Below are positions 1-12,500 of a stretch of DNA of 64,000 nucleotides, one piece after another. The translations under genes and the position numbers were made by a program. The stretch's first letter is position 1. Each line of letters opens with the position of its first letter. Where the stretch lies: the NCBI GenBank assembly GCA_029962745.1, contig CM057162.1, forward strand, positions 23,622,104-23,686,103. The letters are read 5' to 3'. This DNA comes from Echinometra lucunter. Lineage: Eukaryota; Echinodermata; Echinoidea; Camarodonta; Echinometridae. Below the pieces are notes generated by a model that saw only the letters and a program-made list of their open reading frames with translations, did not search any database and was not told the DNA's origin.

Positions 1-238
1 TCTTGGTTTAGCGACACTTATTCCTTTGATCATGACTCTATCATTAATTTCTGACATTGTCTAATGTCTTAACCTTGATTATGAACCTAACTCTGGCATA
101 AACCCTAGCATAAAACCTAGCATAAAACCAAGTCACTCTCCTAACTGTTTATCTTTGACAAAGTGAAGTCTGAATATATGGCAAATCACTGATATTCTTA
201 TTAGCTCTTACAAGCTTCTTGCATCTTCAAACCCACAG

Positions 239-382
239 TTCCTAACAGTCGAATCTTCTACGAGCCCATTGCTCAGAATGCATCTTACCTCATCGTCAGA
301 GAGCTGAATGCGGATGATAGAGGGCGCTATGTTTGTGCCGCTGGACTGACACTGCGTGTTGCCATGACGCTTGTGGTTTATG
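239..382 (+). CDS. Exon 1: Ig1 second half
   Basis: Second half of an Ig domain with the DDRGRYVC strand-F motif. Acceptor cacag, donor G|gtaagt. The first half must lie upstream of the window (1-238 holds no matching exon). The following intron 383-955 shows nothing recognisable. Confidence 0.88.
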
Positions 383-3300
383 GTAAGTTGAATTTCTGCA
401 GTTGTAATTAGTCGGCATATAAACTTCATTATCTTTTTAAAATATTCCTTCTGTTCCTATATCCCCATGAACAAAAAATTTCTTGTACAGCAATACTTCA
501 CCAGTGTAATTTTCTATATAATAAAATGCATCCAAATATGCAAGTACTTGGCCACATGTTTGCACTATTCTATGCAGCAGTATGTCTTCCCTTTCATGTG
601 ATTTGGTTGCTTGATGAATTGAAGTGGTCAACTGTCACATGTCTGAATAAGCCTTTCCATTCACCTGAACCTGTAAAGAACCACAACAGAATATTTATAC
701 TTTATACGCACTGCTATTCCTGTATAAATGCACCCTCTTAAGGCTTGTTCACATATGGGGGGTTTCTTTATGTATAAAGTGAATGCAAGTGACACAAGAA
801 AGGTGCTATACAGGTTTTCACTTATCTTTGTGTTGTAAGATACAGGAAGTGATGCACAGTGCACTTTTTTTGAAGCAGTTTGCTGCTGCATTTTACAGTT
901 AATGTATGCCGTGTGATATATCATTCACTGTGCGTGTTTGCATGTTCCTGTTTAGTCCCTCAGTGTATAGAACCCTGTCTGAATGGAGGGACTTGTTTCA
1001 ACAACATGTGCATGTGCCGTATGGGATTTGAAGGACCACGCTGTGAAATAGAAAGTAAGTGAAATATGGCTTTTTATCTTTATGTCGTCATGCAAAAGAA
1101 TGCGTTCGGAACGCAAAATACATGCAAAAATTAAAATGTTTATTTTGACATATTAGAATAGAATTTTTGCAAAGATCATGCCACAAGAAGATTATATATC
1201 AATTTACAAGGTCTACATGCTGCCCATGAAATATCAATTGGTTTTTTGTTTTTATTTCAGAATCAATAAAAAGAACGTATACAAAAAATAAATTATATAC
1301 AAAGATTATGAATACAAAATATACAAATCAAAAGATAACAAATCTGCGGAAAGCCCAATTTCAGTGATGTTTATATAACATCACTGTTCTTCCTTGGGGT
1401 CCTTAAAAATAAAATTACTAAATTGAAAACTCAAAATACCATTTAAAACAACAAAAACAGAAAAAACAAAATAAAACATAACATAACAAAAAGATACACA
1501 AAACATGAGGGAAAATGGTTATGTGCAGGTAATTAACTATCGGAAATTGTATTAACAAAATGATCATTTAGTAGGGTATGGGTATTTAGTAGGGTATGAA
1601 GATGAATTCCGGATGTCAGCAGGTAATTTGTTGTATAGTGTCACCCCCCTATAGAAAAATGTTCTTTTACAGTTATTTGACTTAGGTTTAGGGAGATATA
1701 GATTTCAGCTGCAGCGAAATGAATAATTATTCGTTCGAAATTCAAAATTTTTAGACGAATATGAAGGGGCAAAATTATTCAATATCTTAAAAATCAGTTG
1801 TTGTTTGAAAAATTTGATTTTCAATAATTTTCCATTTTGTGTTCCGGAAGCGTTCTTCAACACAACGGCAAAAATATAAGATGCCTAAGAGCAATCTGTC
1901 AAAGCCTTAAGCACCACTTTGTTGATGAGATAATGGTATTGCTTAATATACACATGAAAATGATAATTCTCTATTTACTGTTGCTTGTATATGTACATGT
2001 TCTGTTTGCGCCCTGTCAGTGAACCCACTGTAAATTTTGTTATGATCGTGTTACAAGTTTATTTACACTGTTTTATTTCAAAAAGATGCTTTAGAGGTTG
2101 AAAAGCATGTGATGTACATATATGTGAAAGAGCACATTTTTTATTGGGTAACATATTTGCTCGATACTCTGGTCCTTTTAATATTTTCCTGATAATTTTA
2201 AAGACTGATCGTCTACTGTCTGTTACAAATTCTCAATGATATTGAATGGCATTGATATGTACTATAGCCCTGACATTTGAATAGCATTATGAACTTGAAC
2301 ATTTAAAAAAATACATTCCTGATGAAGTAAAATCTGCAAATTCCAAGCTAGGACAGATAAATGTCATAATGCTTCTTTAGGCATGCCCATTCACGTTTCA
2401 TATGCTATAAAGTTATTATCCTATTAGCAAGAATTTGCTTTTTTAACATGTTCACAGTGTTATCCATGGCTTAATTTTGTATGGTTTAAGGCATAGTTGA
2501 CCCTGTGAGATCATGTGAGTAGTTAATGAAGTTGAAATTATTATTTCTACGAATTTTTTGAACAGTGGATCGTTGTCCAGCTTGTGCCAATGGAGGTGTT
2601 TGTATTGATTACAAGTGCATCTGCCCATACGGCTTTGTGGGAAGCATGTGCCAGATAGCAGGTATGAGTTTCAACTATCATGTTATTGTGAAACCAGACA
2701 TGTTCGAATGCTCTGGACTCTCCCGATATTGTGACATATAAAGATTTGCAAGAGCTTTGTTGTGAAAGCTGCTACTTTGACAAGATGACCACAAAATCAT
2801 CAATCTGTTTTAGAATACATGTGACAAAGAAATTGAATAGTTCGTAGTACGTAGGGAGTGTTTTGAAATTACTTATGAGAGATTTTCTGTAGTGTATAAT
2901 AAAGAGGAAGCATTTCACCTTTCTTGAAAATAAAATGTTTTATTTGCTCCTAAATATGAAGATTCAGACATGTCAAATTGTAATGGAATGTGCTGTACTG
3001 TACATGCATGTATGGATTGCTTGATACTTTCTAGTGGGTGAGGAGTATTACATCAGGCTGACAGTTCCTTCAGACCAGTCCCCGACTGTGGGGGGTATGG
3101 TGACTGTTATCTGTGAGGTGGTTGGGTGGTCTCCGTCTGCTGGTCTTCCAGAGATAACCTGGGTTCTTCCGGGAGGACGCACTGTTTACAACAGACAAGT
3201 CGGTGAGTAGATGTTGCTATGTTGATGATGGTGGTACACACTGTCTGTTACAATAAATGTTGGGGTGATGATGATGGTAATGGAGGTGGTGGTAGTACTG

Positions 3301-6300
3301 ATAGTTGAGATGATTACCAAAGAAGGTAGATCGTCTCCATCTACTGGTCTTCCAGAGATAACATGGGTTCTTCCAGGAGGATGCACCATCTACAACAGTC
3401 AAGTCGGTGAGTAGATGTTGCTTTGATGGTGATGATGGTGTTAATACACAGAAAGTGGTAATAGATATTGTCGGTAGGCTGTTAAAACCTTGTATCTCAA
3501 AATTTGAAAATTTTGAGGGCAGCTCAGAAAAAGCTCTATTTTAGAGTAATGACATAAGTGGCAACCTTCTTTTGCCTGGAAAGAGTTCTCTACAGGAATT
3601 AGGAGACTGTTTTCAGACAATATGAGGTTGCCACCATTGCCATAATTTGAAAATACAGCTTTTTGTAAACTGTCCTCAAAACTTTTTAATTTTGACATAC
3701 AAGCTTTTAACAGCCCACCAACGATATGATGGTGATGTTGATGTTTGTGGTTGTAATGGTGGAGGTAGTAATAATTATGGTAATCTCCAGTAGGGACAAT
3801 GGTCCCCATTTGCTGGCCTTTTGTAGATAATGGGTTCTACTAGATGATAGATGCACAATCTAAAACTGAGAAGTTGGTAAGTACATGTGGCTTGCAAGGT
3901 GAGAGTCGTGATAATGATGGTGATGTTTATGGTTAATGTTGATGAGGTTATTGATAGAGATGATGATTTTATTGATTTGTTCATTTTGTCTCTTTCTGGT
4001 TGGCCCACCAGCTGTGGCTTTGAGTTTAACCTGACTTAACATGCAGTATTCATCATACGGTTGACTTTACAGCCTAATAACTACATTGTACATGAAGATA
4101 TTAGCCAATTTTTCAGAATATGAATGTCTTGTTTCATAGATGTCAATGTACATGGATCAGTAAATTGTTTTTACGAGGCAAGAAAGTCCAAAATATGATG
4201 AATGAAATACTCATAATTGCTGTCCATGTATTCCATGCAGTGAACGTAGGATCTGTGGCACAACAAGGCCCAACTGTTGAGGTGATTTCACCCACGGCTT
4301 CCAGACTTACACTGGTGAATTTCCAGCCAGGACTCTCAGGAAACTACAACTGCAGTGCAGGAGGACAGGTTGATTCAATTCTTCTCAGTAAGTCATACCA
4401 TAGTAACTGAAAATTCACGATTCCTCAAAAGTTTTCACTACCACTCTTTTTTTAGTACTGAGGTCTTGTTAGCCATTTTTTCTAATTCAATGTGAACACT
4501 TACTTCAAAATCACTGTTTTTCCATGTAAATTGGCAACTTTCTGAATTCCCAGCACACTTCTTGACAATTTATATTCATTTCAGTTACATGACGTTTTAT
4601 GACAAAAAGTTAGCAATGTAAGAAAAATACTGGTGTTGCCAATTCAAAGAAGAAAATCTGATCAAATAAGGCCTTGAATAATTCCTGTCATGAATGGGTT
4701 GTGCCTTATAGCAAAGATCATATGAGATAAATGCTGAGTATCTGTCCAAGGAGTGTGTAAAGTAAGAACATCCTGTATGTAATTCCTGTGTTTCTGAGAA
4801 ATCTCACTTTTATATTATGGAATTTGTGTGGTAAGGTTTCCAATAGAAAATTCAATTATTTTTGTTTATGTCAGCTCTTGAATGTTGGCCAGAGTGCTTG
4901 AATGGTGGGACATGCTTCAATGGAAAGTGCCTGTGTCCTGAAAACTTCAGAGGAGAGAGATGTGAAGTGCCAATTGGTCGACTCAGTCGTAAGTCATTCT
5001 TTTTCTTTGAAACAGAAAAGAACAAGACAGAAAAGCCATGTAATTGTGCCATAGATGCTGAAAAATTTCTGCCATCCAGCACTTGTACTGGAAGCATTCA
5101 TGTTACAGTTATTTAGTTTTTTTTGGTCCTGGCATTCAAGCAGTGTTATTACCAGTGTTCAGATATGTTTCTTCTTCTGTATTGTAATGGATTTTTTTTG
5201 CCAAACAAAATAATGATATTCCAATCCAATCCAAACGTTATTTGACATAGCGCCTTTTACACGGGGTTGCAAAGCACTGCACACGCCACTCCACATGTTT
5301 GGGCCACTCAAACAATAATTTATCACTTCACAAAGATTAGTTTAGCCAATAAAGTGATAAAATATAGTTGTAAGAATAAACAAAGAAAGACATCACTGTT
5401 GTTTTTTGATATTTTCCTATTCTGCAGAATGTCTGATACCCTGTGCTAATGGTGGTACTTGTGTCCTCGGACAGTGTTTGTGCCTTGAAGGTTACCATGG
5501 CGATTACTGCGAGATGGGAGGTGAGGCATTTTTCATATGCTATTTTATTTCATTTCAAATTTCATTCAATGTTCATGTGATCCATATTGATATAGTGATT
5601 GCCCGTAAAATTGAAATTCAACCTTAATAACCATGTTGCTTTGAGAACACTTGAAAATAAAGCTTGACTTCTGGAAAAGGTGAAAAATAATTCGTAAGCT
5701 TTCTCATTCCTTACATGTCAGGAAGAATATCATAATAAAAATGTCCCCTAGAAAGGATTGCTCTTCAAGTGCCCTCATGTTATAAATATGAAAAGAAAAT
5801 GATTAAAAATTGGGGAGTAAGATTCATGCCAGATTTGTGTGTGGACCCACATACTCATTGTTTTGTTCAGTGCAAGTAGTTTTTTTTGGAAAGTAAGTGA
5901 ATTCCTTATCAATTTGATAATCTCCAAATCTCACACTAGACACCTGTATTTATATACTGCTAATCTAACTCTCCCAGTTGCTCTGGAACAGTTTTGCTTT
6001 CACATTATGATCGTATCTGACCAGAACTCCAGTTTATCTTTAAGTACATTTTGTGTGTACATTCAGCCTATTTGCATTTGTAAAACTTCTTAGCACTTGA
6101 TGCACTCTTGATGATTTGAATGTTTGTAGGAATGATCTTTCAAATTAGTAGTAGTGGAAGCCATTTTAAAAGTGTAGGGATTCATTTGATTTGCAGCTGG
6201 GAAGGTATTCTCTTTACCCAGTTATTGAAATTGCCTGTAATTTTCTGTGTTTGCATGATTTGAAAATTCTTCAGAATTTCAAAACATACAGGTCTAGAAG

Positions 6301-9300
6301 AGGAATCCTAGGGCTCATAATTGAATGTGAATGTGTATTAGAATGATTCTTCCATGTTTTGAGCATGTGCAGATCTTTGGAAAACGTAGATCTTTTTTAC
6401 TGGACACCGGCTGGGATCGAGAGGCCATGGGCCCCACTCACAAGCTTAGCTTTTTGTGGTCATGTTTGTGCATTATTATTGCTACGTCTGGGTTTTTGAA
6501 TAGAAATTCAATTCAATTCAATGTGAAGTTCATTGACTACATGCTGGTGCAGGTTATAAACAATGTTCATTTTGCAAGGGTGAAAATATCAGGATATAAT
6601 TTAGATATTTATATTGTCTGTGTTCACGTTGTCGGTTTATTGTAATTTTTTTTAACAGGAAGTTGATAGTCATTTGTAACTACAACGTTTTTGCAAATGT
6701 TGGCACATAGACATACGTGTACATTACAACTTGTCTGTGGAAGTATTTTTCCCTGTTGTCAAATCTGGGATCATTACAAACTAAGCTGTGTCCCCAGTGC
6801 TTCCTTTTACTAAGATTTTCATATGCTACATGCAATTTGATCACCATGCAGAGCCAGAGGTCAGCTGTCTTCAGGAGTGTTTGAATGGTGGAAGCTGCAT
6901 CAATGGACTGTGTGAATGTCCTGATGGATATGTGGGTTTCGCTTGTGAGATACCAGGTATGTAGATGCCCTCAGCAAAAAAGAAAAAGAAAGAAAAAGAA
7001 AGTGGAAACCAAACCATTGCAGGAATGTTGAAGAAGAATTAAACCTAGGTATTAGATTCTTCAAAAGGAGAAGTTCAGGGTTAAGCTGTTGAGCACCATT
7101 TGAGTTCAGTATAACAGGCATTTTCCATAGACTGAGTTCTCTCAGTGTTCAGTGGGTTAAAGTAAAGTAGAAACCAGTGATGCCAACTGTTTCTTTTTTT
7201 TCAGTATTTTTTTACTGCAGGTTTTATGGAAAATATTGTTTTTCCTGAACTTCAGTTGCTGTACAGTTCTATTGCTGTAAAGTAGGATAATAATCTTTTT
7301 CCACTCATAATACTTCTGTTCATAAATAAAAATACTACAAAACTTGATAAAAGGTTGGTTTCTCTGAGAAACATGTGCGTACTAAAAAGAGAGTCCTGTC
7401 ATTGAAAAAACTTCTATAGAAAATACTACCATTTAGAATATGTCATCATTGGACTGTTTAACTTGTAGATTGATGTGTTATATTCAACATGAATGCAACA
7501 GTAATCTACGTCAGAAAAATACAACCAAAAAACAAAAAACAGGGACTGGTAGTCTGTGTACTACATGGAAGGCACTTAATTGGGAATGATTGACAAACAT
7601 GCCATATGAGTCTTTACTTACCTGTGTATCAGAAGATACAGAAATTTGATGTGCAGTAAAGAGACTTTACTGCTGCAAATGTGGATAAGACTTAGGACTT
7701 TGTAAACTGTGTTTCTTTGAAAGTGTGCTTCCCATCCTGTTTGAACGAGGGTGTATGCTACCAGGGACGCTGTGTATGTCAGCAAGGCTTTGAAGGCATC
7801 AGGTGTGAGTTTGAAAGTAAGTCACTGAAACCCCCCCCTTCCATACAATTTTTTTATTGTTTGCTAATTAAAACTCTTTGGATGCAAAGTTTGCCTCCCA
7901 GCACTATCGGTGGCGTGCAAAGTTCGCATGTTTACGCTCAATCACAGAGCTTATAAATGTATTGATTTCCCGGAGATGACAGCATGCGCTTAATTTTTTA
8001 CATTTCCTACTCAATTGCATTGCTTGCATAATTATTTACTCCTTAGATTTGTATTGCAAATTGAAATTGAGATTGAAAATAATTCAGCACAGGGGTTCAC
8101 AGCCCAGCGCACAAGGATTTAAATAAAGTAATTATTATACATTTTCAGTATATGACTTCATAACAGTTAATCCATTTCTGGTCTGTAGGCTTCTGAATAT
8201 TCAGATGGGATAAAACGTCAAACTAACACACAACCCACTCATTTCATTTATCCTTTTTGGTGTTTCTCTCCAGCTTGCTTCACTCCCTGTAGAAATGGAG
8301 GGACCTGTGTGAACAGGATATGTGAATGTGCTGAGGGCTTTGGGGGACCTTCCTGTGAAATATCTTGTGAGTATGCATAGTAATTATCTGTATCTATTAT
8401 CTATTATTATGATTTATCATTATTATTATTAATCATAATAATAATAATAATAATAATATTCCGTTCTTGTATAGGGCATATCACGTTATTATCTAACATC
8501 TCCATGCGCTTCCATAGGACTTTGGATATTATTACCCTGGCTTTAGCCCGGCAGCCTTTTACAGTGCACAAGCATTTCAAGGAACTAATTCCTGCCAGGT
8601 ACCCATTTACCTCACCTGGGTTGAGTGTGGCAAATGTAGATTAATGCCTTGTTGTTGTTATTATCATTATTATTATTATTGTTATTATTATTATTGTCAT
8701 CATTATTTTCATTATCATTGTTATTATTATTATTATCAATATTTTTATTATTATTAGTATTAGTATAATAATTATTATAAATATTACTGTTATTACCATT
8801 ATTATAATTATTGATAAATATTATTATCTATCCTGTATTTAATTGCCCATTTCAGAATTTGCCATTCCGGTAACATGTATACAGTATGTAGTTACATCAT
8901 TGTACTAGGGTAACTCCATGGGGTTGGGACAGCTTTTGTGATATACCAGAACTAAAAAACTGTGTCTCATTTGAACTAGGCAAATGTCTGCCAATAATGA
9001 CTTGAGCAGAAAAGTGGTGTCTCACCATAGTTTACTTCTTGAGCATCATGGTGTATTGCAATTTCAGACCTGAAAGTCTATTGCCAATGATATATGTCTA
9101 TGCAAGAGGGGTAAAAACGAATTTGTGTTCCAACAAATCCATAAAATATTACTGATAACAATGGATTACAATAGTAGGAGACCTGTTTCACAGTGACACA
9201 CATCAGAACTTAACCACATCTGAATTGATCTTCATTGTGAAATGAAATGGTTGATACTTCCGTTACATGAACATGAAGTGATTTTTGTACCCCAACCCAA

Positions 9301-9519
9301 CGGATAGACCCATTAGTGCCGCAGCACTAATGTCCTTTGGCAAGACACTAATCTACATTTGCCACACTCTACCCAGGTGTAAATGGGTACCAGCAGGAAG
9401 GAATTCCTTGAAAGCTGTAAGCACCCAATAGGAAGCCTAGCTTACCTGGGGTGACGCCTTGAGCACCTTGAGTACCTTTAGCACTTTATTAGGACGATAT
9501 GAGCGCTATATAAATATCC

Positions 9520-9561
<42 letters not shown>

Positions 9562-12500
9562 ATGCAGAAAGGATGAATACTTGAAATGAATGACAAAATG
9601 ATGTTATTGATTTTCCATTTTCTTGACGATAAGATTATAAAGCAGAATATCAAAACAATTATTTTATGCTCTGATAGGCTGATATTCTTCCCCATCTTAC
9701 ACATAGTAGTCATTATCCCTGGACTGACTGTCATTGAGAGGGAAAACACAATCTCCTTCACTGTTATCTATTTTCTCCGTTTGTTCTTCCATTCTGTCTT
9801 TCCAGCATGCAGTACATCCTTCTGTGTTTGTCTTTTGATATTGACACTGTCCTTTTGTTTCTGTTCTTTCTCTCACAGTGACAGATAAGACATTGTATAA
9901 GAAATACTTTTTTGTCTTCTTCTCCTCTTCCTATTTTCAACTTCTTATCTACTTATTCTCCACTTCTTCTTGTCTTCTTGTCTTCTATTCTTCCCCCTTT
10001 TTCCTCTCCTTCATTTATTTTCTTCTCTGCTTCTTTTCTTCTTCTCTTCTTTACTTCTTCTTTTTCTTATTATTTTTCCTCTTCTCTTCTCTTCTCTTCT
10101 TTTTTACTTCTTCTCTTCTTTATCTTTACTTCTCTTTTTCTCCTTCATCATATAATTACATTTTATTCTCCTTCATTCACACAGTAATCATCATCCCTGG
10201 ACAGACTGTCATAGAAAGAGACAACACAGTTTCCTTCACCTGTATCTACAATGCAAACCCATCAGCATCACCCATCTGGTATTCTCCAGATGGAACAGTG
10301 GTTCCTGTGGTTTCAGCAGGTTAGTATTAAAATGCACTCAATGCAGTTCAAGCTTCTACCAACCAGAAATTCTGTAGGCAAGCTTTCGTCCACTCCTGTG
10401 GACCTTCTCAAGCCAAGTGATCAGTAAAATGTTCCCTAGTTGCTGTCTGCCATCTTGCAATCACTGGACTGAAGATAGGTGAAAATGAGTAACCAGAGTC
10501 CCTTTTCAGTGTATGATTGATCCTCTTTATCCATATAGACTCTTTAACCTTTCTTGACCAGTAGTTACTTTTAAAGTCATGCCATGCAGTGTTGTGTCCT
10601 GTGTTGAGTGGGTGTTCAGCTAGAGCTGAATAGGATGGGTTGTTCAATCTGTGCGCTCTTTTGTGCTCCTTTAGTCGATCATTAAGAATTCTGCCTGTTT
10701 ACCCAACATAAGTGAACAGGAGTGGACGAACGAATGCTTGCCTACAAGATTTAAGGTTGGTACAAGCTTGAACTACCTTGTATGAATACCCCTAATGGAT
10801 GAAACTTTTCTGTGTCAGTAAAAGCATTCTTTAATCCTTGCTTTTGCAAAAATTTCCCCGGTGACATTTGCCCCAATGAAACTTGCTTTTGGAAGTTGCT
10901 CCCTCAGGCAGCAATAGCTCTTTAGTCACTTTCCTACTCTGACTGTTTATTCTTGATTTGACGGTGATGTTCTTATAGTAACGTTCCTAACATAATCCAG
11001 CTCTTTTGCATGGTTGCTCCCTTCTTTATAATGTATAGGCTCCCACTGTTTTGATCTTGCAAGCTTTAACATTGTTAATTTCTCAGGAGGATAAAAAAAA
11101 AAATTGTGATTTTTATTTGTAAAGTGCGAGGTGACCTAGGGTCTGGCTACACCGTATTTGTGGAGGAGCTTATTGGTCAAGGTTCCAGACTTACCATTCT
11201 GGATATGGAGCCAACCTTTGAAGGCATCTACACCTGTGAGTTTGGAGGAATCTCCAACAATGTCAACGTCACCCTCAACATTACAAATGGAGGTCAGTAA
11301 TCACTGAAGAGGTTCATCAGGGGAGCATTCCATGAAGTGTCTTGTTAGTGATTTTTACTGACAACTGTTATAAGGTACTGAAATCCTTGCATCTGATTGG
11401 CTGAGAGCAAATTTGACAGTAAAAATCACCGACAAGACACTTCATGAAACACTCCCCAGATATTGGTGAAGTTACCTTTGAATTTTTTTTCCACACTCGT
11501 GTGATATTACCTGAGTTTTGATAAACCTTTGCTTGCTGCTCTGCAAGCGTCTTCAGACCCTCATTGTAGCTGGCGCTGTTGCTGCAGCAGCCCGATGATG
11601 TGGGAGATCGGTCTTGCATTTTAGGGAATGAGTATAGCATTGCTGATTTTATTTTTGTGTTATCAGTTCCTATGTGTAAGACCTGAAAATAGGAGGGAAC
11701 CCAAGCGAGAGGTGAAGTGCAGGGGTAATGATATCATAAATCCTTTGGAAGTAAATAAAGATGTAGATGATAATGTGATATGCGCTATAGAAGAACATAA
11801 CATTATTATTATTATCATATTATGTAACTGTTGTTTCTTTCACAGTGTCTACGATAGCACCTCTTTCGGGTGCTACCTACCCCCTCCTTGTGATCACCAC
11901 CGCCCCTCCTACCGTAACCCCGCCCCCACCGACACCCAGTCTGAACTCCTGCACACTAATCCAGTCTGACATTTGCGATATTCTGCCCTATCGATACGCC
12001 TCGTTTCCGAACAAGTTTGCCAGAGACGCCGAAATAGCCAACCTTATCACCTCATCACTGACTCTGTATTTTGATGGTAAGTTTCTGATTAGGGCCTATT
12101 TATTAAAACTAAAATTTCACTTGACTTGATTTTGTTCTTTTTATGTGTTCTCTTTTTCTGCAGTTGGGGAATAGTCTGCAGACCTCCCACCCATTCTGAA
12201 TTTGAAGGAAAGAATCCGAGTTTTGACCATTCCAAGTTCTTGATTCCATATGATTTTCCTATTTTTCTTGATATATTTACTACACACTTCCTACATATGG
12301 CAAATGCTGTTTCTTTCCTAATTTTGAGCAAAATCGTCCCTATTTTTCAGTCAGAAAGGTTGGGGAGTCTGATAAAAAAAAATAAAAAAAATGTTCTGTC
12401 ATTAAATAAAAAAAGGATATAATAAAGTTTTGTATATAAACAGAGAATATGTTCTTGGCTTTCTCGTAGCAAGAAGGTTCTCAAATAGGATGGCTTGTGT

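Noticed and set aside
9878..10324. 148-codon plus-strand frame rich in Phe, Ser and Leu before exon 11
   Set aside because: Translation of the pyrimidine tract; only its last 45 codons (exon 11) are real.
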